The translations under genes and the position numbers were made by a program. Positions 1 to 5,741 of a stretch of 6,018 bases of DNA are shown one piece after another; positions within the stretch are counted from its first letter, which is position 1, and each line of letters begins with the position of its first letter. The DNA comes from Desulfobacterales bacterium (GTDB taxonomy: Bacteria > Desulfobacterota > Desulfobacteria > Desulfobacterales > UBA11574). The stretch spans positions 1 through 6,018 of the forward strand of contig JAUVTO010000122.1 in NCBI GenBank assembly GCA_030601485.1. Reading direction: 5' to 3'. The notes under the pieces were generated by a model. That model was given only the letters and a program-made list of their open reading frames with translations, was not told where the DNA came from and searched no databases.

Positions 1-8
1 CCGATTTA

Positions 9-133
9 GACGGTTTCGTAAAAAGTTCAAATTCAAGGCGTGCAAATTTTGTAATCATGAGGCGTACTTTTCGTACGTTGAATGATTACGAAATGCAGCA
101 CAACGCAGAAGTTGGACTTTTTACGAGACCGTC
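9..133. repeat. Long imperfect palindrome (MITE-like hairpin element)
   Basis: The left end GACGGTTTCGTAAAAAGTTC is matched, reverse-complemented, by the right end GACGGTCTCGTAAAAAGTCC. Complementarity continues, with scattered mismatches and about one indel, to the perfect central hairpin CGTAC-TTTTC-GTACG at 63-77. The whole element could fold into one stem of about 60 bp. It encodes nothing obvious. ATTTA lies just left of the element (4-8) and again at 136-140, two bases beyond its right end; this could be a degenerate target-site duplication, but five AT bases may match by chance. I recall similar GACGGTnTCGTAAAAAGT-ended palindromes scattered through Desulfobacterales genomes. That is memory, not a search result. 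Confidence 0.85.
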
Positions 134-142
134 AAATTTAAT
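112..142 (+). promoter_or_regulatory. Weak candidate sigma70-type promoter at the right end of the palindrome
   Basis: TTGGAC (112-117) and TTTAAT (137-142) could serve as -35 and -10 boxes with a long 19-nt spacer. The -10 matches the consensus at five of six positions, the -35 at only three. If real, transcription would start about 10 nt before the ATG at 160, and the palindrome would supply the -35 box. Only 26 nt separate the palindrome from the gene, so the promoter must overlap the repeat or lie further upstream. This is a weak call. Confidence 0.2.
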
Positions 143-159
143 GGGAAACTACAGCCGCC

Positions 160-2988
160 ATGGGAAGGTTGAAAATACTTGCACAAGGAAAATCTCCACA
201 GGCCAGGGCCCGGTCACGAGGCAAGCTGTTTGAAGCCTTGATAATCCAGGTCCTGCATCACTGTGGGTACAGTGTCGGCCGTATCCTGCACGCGGACACT
301 GATGAAATGGAAATCGATATTGCGGGGAAACATAACGCAACCGGCGCACCCCTTTTTGCTGACTGTAAGTTTTATGAAACAGCCATATCCGCTTCCAAGC
401 TTCAGGCATTTTACGGCAAGTATATGACGAGATGGCACAAAGACAAACGGTGCCACGGACTCCTCATCGCCCTTCCCGGCATTGACCGGTCTGCCAGGGA
501 ATTTTATCGAGAGCATATTGAGGGAAATCCCCAAGTCACAGCACTTCTTTATGAAGAAGACCAAGTTCTGAAAGCAATTTCAAGGAGTCCGGGAGGCGTG
601 GGTCCGGATACTGCTGCAAAACGTATTCCCCGTAATATGGGAAAACCGGACAAGTTTTCTCTGCTGTACACCGAAAAAGGATTTTTTTGGGTTCAGCTGA
701 TCATCTCTCAAGGCAAAAGGACCCCCAATCGAATCGCTATTTTTAACGACAACGGCATCCCTGTATCAGATCGATCCACACTGGGTTATTTGACAAAACT
801 ATATCCGGAGCTTGATGATTTTGACAACATCACTGTGGGGGTCACGGCGGTTCTACAGCCGGGTCTGTTTCAAGATGCAGATGAAATTGTCGAGGTCCGG
901 GCAGGTTCCGGATGCTTCGAATATCAATTCCCGGCATCGCCGGAGTATTTCGTGGGCAGAAGGGCTTTGCTTAATGAGCTGGATTCCTTTGCCAAAGAAC
1001 TCATAAATAAAAACACGCCCCGGCGCGGAATTGTGTTTGAAGCCCCTTCAGGATTAGGGAAAAGTTCGGCGATCCTTGCAAGTGTTGCACGTCTGCAAAA
1101 AATGGGACACTTTGCTGTTGCCATAGATTCACGCACAGCATCGTCTTCAAGGTTCCTTCCTCGTATAATAGACTATACTCTCAAAAAGTTCGGGGACTTC
1201 GGGGGCATACTAACCGAAACGGATTGTCCAAAATCTGAAACAGGGTTTGACAGTGCTGTAGAAGCAATTTTTGACATCGGAAAACTTCTTGAATCCCATA
1301 GCAAACTACTGTTCATCTTTTTTGATCAGTTCGAGAATATCTTTCTTCTGCCTGATGTGCTGAAACCGATTAAAGATCTGTTTCTGAAAATATGCGAGGA
1401 ACAGACCAACCTGATTCTTTGTTTCTCGTGGAATAAGGATCTTATTTTATCGACCCCTGCTTTTTCTGAAGAACTGCTTGGAGCGGTTACGGATAACAGC
1501 AAAAACATGCTCCTGAATACGTTTTCCAGAACCGAAATTGATTGGCTTTTGAAAAAGCTCAGTAAGGATTTGGATGAAACCTTAACAAAAAATCTTCACT
1601 CTTTCCTCGTCGAATTTTCACAAGGATACCCCTGGCTGCTGAAATTGCTTTGCTTTCATGTTAAAGTTGCTCGGCAATTTGGAATCCCACAGATAGATAT
1701 TGCCGGGAATCTTCTGAGCATTGAAGAACTTTTCCAGCATGACTTACAGAAGCTGTCAGATAAAGAGCGCGCCTCATTACTTGAGATTGCCAGATCTGCG
1801 CCCATGTGTCTTGTAGAATCGAGACCCATATTTGAACCTCAAATTGTACAAAATTTAATTGAGCAGAAGTTGATTGTAAACATCGGCAACACCATGGACG
1901 TTTACGGAGATATTTTCCGCGATTACCTGAACGAAGATGTACTGCCGCATTGGAATAATTATATCCTTGGTTCCGGCGCCGGGAATGTTATAAATGCTGT
2001 GAAAATCCTTCATGCAGCTAACGGCACATTGGATGTTTCCGATTTTAATAAACAGGCCGGTTTGCCGGAAAAGCTTTTTTACAGGCTCGCGAAAGATATG
2101 GATTTTCTCGGGCTTGTTAAAATCATAAAAGGCAAGGCCTCCTTGCAGATCAAACTTCCCTCAACGCCCCCTGATGTTGAGATTGTATTGCGAAATCATC
2201 TGAAAGACAGACTAAGAGGTAACCGCCAGGTCAGGTGGCTCTTGAAAACTCTAAAAGAGAAGAATGTTCTGGCCATAGATAATATTGCCAAACTGCTTGA
2301 GACTTGGTGCACCCATATTTCGGCAACAAGACAAGGTTGGTTAACGTACGCCCGTATCCTGGCGGAATGGATGGATACTGCCGATCTGGCTCTTCTGGAT
2401 AAAAAAAATCGAAAGCTTATTTGCTTTGATCCTGCAACAGAAATCCGAGAGCGTCACCTTTTGTTACCTAAAAGACGGGGAGCTAAAATTCCGCAGATTC
2501 AGTACTCCCCTGTTGAAGATATCGCCATTAGGCTTGTTCGGGCCCTTCATGGGGACGGGAGAGTGAATTGGACAGGCCAGAGCAAAATCACGATCTTTAG
2601 AGCCCTTGCAACATTGGAAGATTTGGGTTTCATTGTTAGAAAAACTTCATTGATAAAAGTGCTGCCGGAAGGAGAAGAGTTCGTATCAAATCCGGATAGA
2701 CGTGCTCTCTTGTTCGCACAAGGTGCGTTGCAATTGACTTCATTTTCAAGATTTTTAAAAATACTTGAATCCCATCAGGTTAAGGGCAATACGCTTTTAA
2801 AGCTTGGCCTTGAACTTGGTGAGAATCTCGGAACAAACTGGAAGAACAGCACTGCCGAAACCATGGCCAAGATCATGCTGGATTGGGCCCGTCATGCAAA
2901 ACTTGCACCCGGTGTTTTTACTGAAATTCGAAAAGGGCCGATAACCGGCTGGAAAAAGAAGGAAGATCGTCAGATGAGTCTTTTTTAA
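160..2988 (+). CDS. Mrr-like nuclease-STAND ATPase fusion, probable defence protein (942 aa)
   Basis: Residues about 15-125 look like an Mrr-type PD-(D/E)xK nuclease. G21-x-x-F24-E25 precedes the G36-Y37 turn, then come catalytic-looking D53 (EIDIAG) and D68-C-K70, and a helix around Q82-Y88 follows. Residues about 160-255 are probably beta-rich and I cannot assign them. PEYFVGR (261-267) opens a P-loop ATPase. Its Walker A is A295-PSGLGKS302, with Ala in place of the first Gly. Its Walker B is a hydrophobic strand ending in D389-Q-F-E392, the form typical of STAND ATPases. G489-Y-P491 is the STAND GxP motif. Residues about 525-942 are helical, with winged-helix-like segments near 530-595, 610-665 and 785-840. 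The last five residues are QMSLF. Nuclease-STAND fusions are known in antiviral (Avs-like) defence; a defence role here is inference. The ATG at 160 fits the nuclease start, although its Shine-Dalgarno sequence is weak. All key residues are intact and no frameshift is visible. The small gene at 3019 probably shares its transcript. Confidence 0.85.
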   Translation: MGRLKILAQGKSPQARARSRGKLFEALIIQVLHHCGYSVGRILHADTDEMEIDIAGKHNATGAPLFADCKFYETAISASKLQAFYGKYMTRWHKDKRCHGLLIALPGIDRSAREFYREHIEGNPQVTALLYEEDQVLKAISRSPGGVGPDTAAKRIPRNMGKPDKFSLLYTEKGFFWVQLIISQGKRTPNRIAIFNDNGIPVSDRSTLGYLTKLYPELDDFDNITVGVTAVLQPGLFQDADEIVEVRAGSGCFEYQFPASPEYFVGRRALLNELDSFAKELINKNTPRRGIVFEAPSGLGKSSAILASVARLQKMGHFAVAIDSRTASSSRFLPRIIDYTLKKFGDFGGILTETDCPKSETGFDSAVEAIFDIGKLLESHSKLLFIFFDQFENIFLLPDVLKPIKDLFLKICEEQTNLILCFSWNKDLILSTPAFSEELLGAVTDNSKNMLLNTFSRTEIDWLLKKLSKDLDETLTKNLHSFLVEFSQGYPWLLKLLCFHVKVARQFGIPQIDIAGNLLSIEELFQHDLQKLSDKERASLLEIARSAPMCLVESRPIFEPQIVQNLIEQKLIVNIGNTMDVYGDIFRDYLNEDVLPHWNNYILGSGAGNVINAVKILHAANGTLDVSDFNKQAGLPEKLFYRLAKDMDFLGLVKIIKGKASLQIKLPSTPPDVEIVLRNHLKDRLRGNRQVRWLLKTLKEKNVLAIDNIAKLLETWCTHISATRQGWLTYARILAEWMDTADLALLDKKNRKLICFDPATEIRERHLLLPKRRGAKIPQIQYSPVEDIAIRLVRALHGDGRVNWTGQSKITIFRALATLEDLGFIVRKTSLIKVLPEGEEFVSNPDRRALLFAQGALQLTSFSRFLKILESHQVKGNTLLKLGLELGENLGTNWKNSTAETMAKIMLDWARHAKLAPGVFTEIRKGPITGWKKKEDRQMSLF

Positions 2989-3001
2989 GGCAGTTATGAA
3001 T

Positions 3002-3008
3002 GGGGGTG
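3002..3008 (+). promoter_or_regulatory. Shine-Dalgarno supporting a TTG start
   Basis: GGGGGTG differs from the ideal GGAGGTG at one base, where G can still wobble-pair with the anti-Shine-Dalgarno U. It sits 10 nt before the TTG at 3019 and is the main reason for accepting that non-ATG start. No in-frame ATG or GTG exists between the preceding stop (2986-2988) and the TTG. Confidence 0.55.
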
Positions 3009-3018
3009 TAACGATAGT

Positions 3019-3423
3019 TTGATCCTTTTCGACGGGACATATCGTTTGCAACGGCAGGAAGATGCTTCACAGGAAACCGTTGGCAAATGCGCCTGCTCCT
3101 GGTGGTTGAGAATCATCGATTTTTCAATAGACCGGCCGGAAGTGCGGTACCTCAAACCCTACGTCATTATTGCCACACAAACCGGCGAAGGCATCTTCAG
3201 AACAACCTGTGCCGAAAGTCTGGGCAAGAGGATATACCGGGATTTTAATCTAAAAATCGATGAGACGTTATGGATAGAGCACTATCCGGATGAGCCAGCT
3301 CTGTATGTCGCTGTCTTTAAGCCCAAGTCCTATTTTGGAACTGAAATATTTTATCACATCGACTGGAGGCCCATTATGCCCAACGAGTTCGAAGCCATTA
3401 AGACATTTATACCGGGAGCCTAA
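3019..3423 (+). CDS. Small conserved-looking protein of unknown function, partner of the nuclease-STAND gene (134 aa)
   Basis: I do not recognise a named family. The predicted protein is a soluble alpha/beta domain with no signal peptide or membrane segment. Visible features are a strand-like WWLRIIDF (28-35), a second strand LKPYVIIATQTGEG (45-58), a helix ESLGKRIYRDF (66-76), W85-I-E-H-Y-P90, and W116-R-P near the C-terminus. The aromatic and acidic positions (W28, W29, W85, E87, H88, W116) look like conserved-core residues and argue for a real protein. It starts with TTG behind a good Shine-Dalgarno, 30 nt after the stop of the nuclease-STAND gene and in the same frame. The short gap suggests one operon. 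From context it could be a regulator, inhibitor, trigger or accessory subunit of its neighbour; nothing in the sequence chooses among these. Confidence 0.65.
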   Translation: MILFDGTYRLQRQEDASQETVGKCACSWWLRIIDFSIDRPEVRYLKPYVIIATQTGEGIFRTTCAESLGKRIYRDFNLKIDETLWIEHYPDEPALYVAVFKPKSYFGTEIFYHIDWRPIMPNEFEAIKTFIPGA

Positions 3424-3544
3424 CATATTGAATGTCCATAGCACAGCCACCAGGGCCACGTCATTTAAACATGTAATTGCTTGGAATTTGGGATTTCAAA
3501 AAATCCGTGAACGCTTACAAATTATGGTACGTTGTTGTTTTTAG

Positions 3545-3576
3545 ATTCGTGCTTATTTGTGTTCATTCGTGGTTTT
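3545..3576. repeat. 32-nt direct repeat, copy 1
   Basis: The sequence runs from ATTCGTGCTTATTTGTG to the CATTCGTGGTTTT end and differs from the copy at 3663-3694 by two bases (CT versus TG at 3552-3553). This copy is followed by an imperfect inverted partner (about 3581-3606, beginning CACCGCAAATGGACG). Most mismatches between the arms are T-G or C-A, so the pair could fold into a hairpin with wobble pairs. Confidence 0.8.
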
Positions 3577-3614
3577 CTTTCACCGCAAATGGACGCAAAT
3601 AAACATAAATAGAC

Positions 3615-3645
3615 ATTCTAAACAAATGCCTTGTGTGTTTAGAAT
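3615..3645. terminator. AT-rich stem-loop, possible terminator
   Basis: ATTCTAAACA (3615-3624) pairs perfectly with TGTTTAGAAT (3636-3645) around an 11-nt loop. A T-rich stretch at 3653-3660 follows. The stem is AT-rich and the T-run starts about 8 nt away, so this is a weak intrinsic terminator at best. It could close the two-gene module before lolA. Confidence 0.3.
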
Positions 3646-3662
3646 TATGTGATTATTTTTAA

Positions 3663-3694
3663 ATTCGTGTGTATTTGTGTTCATTCGTGGTTTT
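3663..3694. repeat. 32-nt direct repeat, copy 2
   Basis: Thirty of 32 bases match the copy at 3545-3576. It lies 118 nt downstream in the same orientation and ends 24 nt before the lolA Shine-Dalgarno, so it falls within the lolA leader or promoter region. The inverted CACCGCAAA-type partner seen after copy 1 is absent here. Confidence 0.8.
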
Positions 3695-3718
3695 ATTTAA
3701 TGGTTTTTCAATTATTTT

Positions 3719-3723
3719 AGGAG
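3719..3723 (+). promoter_or_regulatory. lolA Shine-Dalgarno, decides the start
   Basis: AGGAG lies 8 nt before the ATG at 3732. The open frame extends upstream to a GTG at 3669, but that would place 21 extra residues before the signal peptide and code through the repeat. The ribosome site and the signal peptide both select 3732. Confidence 0.8.
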
Positions 3724-3731
3724 ATCTTTTC

Positions 3732-4424
3732 ATGAAATTTAAAGTAATTCTAATTTTGCTTATTTGCTTTTTCTTTAGCCAGGCGGTATTAAGCCAAAAT
3801 TCTTCTCAGAAATTAGATGTAACGCCGAATGTATCGGATCTTTCTCCGGATGATATCATTAAGAAGGTTGAAACCCGGTATGCTGTTCCAGGTTTTTCGG
3901 CCTTTTTTTCTCAAGTTTCAACAATAAAAGCCATGGAAATAACAGATAGCGCATCGGGGAAAGTCTTTTTCAAGCGTCCCGACAAAATGAGATGGGAGTA
4001 TGAAACGCCCGACCGTCAAACCATAATAACGAATGGCAGTACATTATGGATATACAGACCGGAAGACAACCAGGTTATGGTGGGCAAGGCCCCTGCTTTT
4101 TTCGAGGACGGTAAAGGATTCAGTTTTCTTTCAGATATGGAATTGATAAAGAAGAAATTTCGTATTCTTCTCGAAAAAAAAGCTGAAAACGATAACCATG
4201 TGCTGAAACTTTTACCCAGAGAAAAAACACACGATGTATCGGTTATATATCTGTTTGTTTCAACAAAGACTTTTGAAGTGGTTAAAATTGTTACCTATAA
4301 CTCATACGAAGATGAAACACGAATCGAGCTTGACAACATTCAGTTTAAACAGAAAATAGATGATTCCATGTTCAATTTTAAAATACCCCAGGGAGTTGAG
4401 GTATTGCATCTTGACGAGCAATAA
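3732..4424 (+). CDS. lolA: Outer-membrane lipoprotein carrier protein LolA (230 aa)
   Basis: LolA is the periplasmic chaperone that takes mature lipoproteins from the LolCDE transporter and carries them across the periplasm to the outer membrane. Residues 1-21 are a Sec signal peptide: K2 and K4, a hydrophobic core to about residue 16, and likely cleavage near VLS-QN. The family signature is clear in 76-117: G76-K-V-F-F80, KRPDKMRWEYETP (81-93), an ITNG turn, LWIYRP (105-110) and NQVMV (113-117). The C-terminus F216-KIPQGVEVL matches the usual Phe...Pro-x-Gly-Val ending. Length is near the usual 200-230 residues. nadA follows after 55 nt and may share its transcript. This is a strong assignment at family level. 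Confidence 0.95.
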   Translation: MKFKVILILLICFFFSQAVLSQNSSQKLDVTPNVSDLSPDDIIKKVETRYAVPGFSAFFSQVSTIKAMEITDSASGKVFFKRPDKMRWEYETPDRQTIITNGSTLWIYRPEDNQVMVGKAPAFFEDGKGFSFLSDMELIKKKFRILLEKKAENDNHVLKLLPREKTHDVSVIYLFVSTKTFEVVKIVTYNSYEDETRIELDNIQFKQKIDDSMFNFKIPQGVEVLHLDEQ

Positions 4425-4479
4425 GTATACGAGCAGCAAATAAATGATTGGCAAATAGAGACTATTAAGGAACTTAAGA

Positions 4480-5376
4480 ATGAAGGAAAAGATAAGAAGT
4501 TTGTTAAAAAAAAGAAGCGCTATTATGCTTGTACATAACTACCAGCCGCCTGAAATCCAGGATATTGCGGATCTTTGCGGTGATTCACTGGAACTGAGCA
4601 TCAGGGCAGCCCAAACCGATGCCAAGATCATCGTCTTTTGCGGTGTGCATTTTATGGCTGAAACCGCTTCAATCTTGTCTCCGGACAAGACCGTACTCTT
4701 GCCCCGCAAAGATGCCGGATGTCCCATGGCTGACATGGTAACACCGGAAGCCCTTAAAGACAAACTGGACAAACTTCCTCCCATGCCGGTGGTAACCTAT
4801 GTTAACTCAACTGCAGCGGTAAAGGCACTTTCAACCATATGCTGCACTTCGGCCAATGCCATAGAAGTTGTAAACAGTCTGGATGCTGAAGAGGTATTAA
4901 TGGTTCCCGACCGAAATCTCGCCAGGTATACCGCTTCTCATACGCGCAAAAAGGTTCATATCTGGAATGGATATTGCCCGGTTCACGATTTATTAACCCG
5001 GGAAGATGTCAAAAAAGTGAAGCAGATTTATCCTGATGCTGTTTTTATGGCCCATCCCGAATGCCGGCCGGAAGTTCTTGCACTGGCGGATAATGTTTTT
5101 AGCACTTCAGGAATGATCCGGTTTGCCGGGAAATCCAAAAACCGAACTTTTATTGTCGGAACCGAGGTGGGATTGCTTTATCCTCTGAAAAAAGCAAATC
5201 CTGAAAAAGATTTTTATCCGGCTTCCGGTGCCATGGAATGCCCGGATATGAAAAAAATCACCCTCCATGATATTGTCAGGAGCCTGGATTTAATGGAAGG
5301 GGAGGTCAAGGTACCCGAAAAAATACAGCGGCCCGCACTAAAAGCCGTTCAAAGGATGGTAGATCTGTCTCTATGA
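4480..5376 (+). CDS. nadA: Quinolinate synthase NadA (298 aa)
   Basis: NadA condenses iminoaspartate with dihydroxyacetone phosphate to give quinolinate, the pyridine-ring-forming step of de novo NAD synthesis, in the cytoplasm. Three cysteines that should ligate the [4Fe-4S] cluster are present: C81 (DAGCPMADM), C166 (NGYCPVHD) and C254 (MECPDMKK). Other active-site residues of the family are in place: H19-N-Y21, S36 in CGDSLE, Y107-V-N109, S124, H192-P-E194 and T209. The length and residue numbering correspond to the short Thermotoga maritima type rather than the about 347-residue E. coli type, and the protein looks complete. AAGGAA (4467-4472) lies 7 nt before the ATG. The partner genes nadB and nadC are not in the window. 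The exposed Fe-S cluster is oxygen-sensitive in this family, which suits an anaerobe. Confidence 0.97.
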   Translation: MKEKIRSLLKKRSAIMLVHNYQPPEIQDIADLCGDSLELSIRAAQTDAKIIVFCGVHFMAETASILSPDKTVLLPRKDAGCPMADMVTPEALKDKLDKLPPMPVVTYVNSTAAVKALSTICCTSANAIEVVNSLDAEEVLMVPDRNLARYTASHTRKKVHIWNGYCPVHDLLTREDVKKVKQIYPDAVFMAHPECRPEVLALADNVFSTSGMIRFAGKSKNRTFIVGTEVGLLYPLKKANPEKDFYPASGAMECPDMKKITLHDIVRSLDLMEGEVKVPEKIQRPALKAVQRMVDLSL

Positions 5377-5391
5377 GAAAGGGGGTTCAGG

Positions 5392-5562
5392 AAATAATAG
5401 TTAATAAACAACGGTTAATAATTAATAATTAACAATTGATTATTGATCATTAGATTAGGGTTCAGGGTTCGGAGTTGAATAAATAATGGTTAATAATCAA
5501 TGGTTAACAATTAATAATTAACAATTGATTATTGATTATTAGATCAGGGTTCAAGGTTCAGA
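5392..5562. repeat. Two-copy direct repeat, about 82-nt unit with 89-nt period
   Basis: Copy 1 (5392-5473) and copy 2 (5481-5562) both run from AAATAAT(A/G)G through TTAATAATTAACAATTGATT to a GGGTTC-rich end. I count about eight substitutions, nearly all transitions, and no indels. Copy 2 can fold into a stem-loop: AATCAAT-G-GTTAA (5495-5507) pairs with TTAAC-A-ATTGATT (5518-5530) with one mismatch and a 10-nt loop. Copy 1 keeps the inner GTTAA/TTAAC pairs but has two mismatches in the outer stem. Confidence 0.85.
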
Positions 5563-5729
5563 AATTTTAGGTTTGCCTCACAAATCTTAACTGTACACAA
5601 CATTGCGAAAGGATTTGTTTCTGAAACAAACCAAGAACGGGTGTAAATCAAAACCGTTTGTTATTTTGAATTTTGGTAATTGTTATTTGTTTGTTATTTG
5701 CGATTTGTGATTTGTTATTTCTCTCCGAG

Positions 5730-5740
5730 CCGGAGGCCGG
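5730..5740. terminator. Short GC hairpin at the end of the GGDEF gene
   Basis: CCGG-AGG-CCGG is the only GC-rich hairpin in the convergent interval. It lies 1 nt beyond the stop codon of the minus-strand gene. The stem is only 4 bp with a 3-nt loop. A short TTTA follows on the plus strand, and no T-run follows in the minus-strand direction. It could contribute to bidirectional termination, but the support is thin. Confidence 0.2.
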
Positions 5741-5741
5741 T

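Larger units (their letters stand above)
3424..3718. other. Non-coding interval between the two-gene module and lolA
   Basis: No convincing gene lies here. Positions 3424-3544 are unique sequence with one small hairpin (GGATTT 3491-3496, AAATCC 3501-3506). From 3545 on the interval is repetitive, with two copies of a 32-nt direct repeat and an AT-rich stem-loop between them. The lolA promoter should lie in this interval, but I could not pick a convincing -35/-10 pair: TTGTGT at 3675-3680 with TTTAAT at 3696-3701 has a 15-nt spacer, which is short. Confidence 0.6.
5377..5741. other. AT-rich repetitive interval between convergent nadA and the GGDEF gene
   Basis: No gene is supported here. Positions 5392-5562 hold the duplicated unit listed separately. 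Positions 5563-5655 are unique sequence with a small hairpin (TTTGTTT 5614-5620, AAACAAA 5624-5630). Positions 5656-5720 are a degenerate run of TTGTTATTT / TTTGTGATTTG words. The interval ends with a short GC hairpin (5730-5740). Transcription from both sides should stop somewhere here, but no textbook intrinsic terminator is visible. Confidence 0.7.

Noticed and set aside
149..564. Minus-strand open frames overlapping the nuclease domain (149-409 and 214-564)
   Set aside because: They lie opposite a clearly coding plus-strand region with recognisable nuclease motifs; their translations show no domain and no ribosome site was evident.
812..1508. Other open frames inside the STAND gene (812-1006 plus; 924-1136 and 1326-1508 minus)
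   Set aside because: All fall inside the continuous ATPase-coding frame with intact Walker motifs; their proteins are short and featureless.
2974..3020. Programmed frameshift at the T-run (CTTTTTTAAG) ending the STAND gene
   Set aside because: A -1 shift reaches TGA at once (TTA TGA) and a +1 shift ends at TGA at 3020-3022; neither leads into the downstream gene, which is in frame 0.
2797..3051. Minus-strand frame spanning the end of the STAND gene and the start of the small gene
   Set aside because: It overlaps two plus-strand genes and resembles no protein I recognise.
3268..3544. Frames 3268-3459 (minus) and 3290-3544 (plus) around the end of the 134-residue gene
   Set aside because: They are shadows of that gene extended by chance into non-coding sequence; composition is Ser/Pro/Leu-rich with no recognisable pattern.
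3669..3731. Upstream GTG start for lolA
   Set aside because: It would put 21 residues before a normal signal peptide and translate repeat sequence; the Shine-Dalgarno at 3719-3723 points to 3732.
4539..4784. Minus-strand frame inside nadA
   Set aside because: It lies opposite highly conserved NadA active-site sequence.
5392..5562. CRISPR array or replication origin iterons
   Set aside because: There are only two copies with almost no spacer, and no cas genes, DnaA boxes or rep gene nearby.
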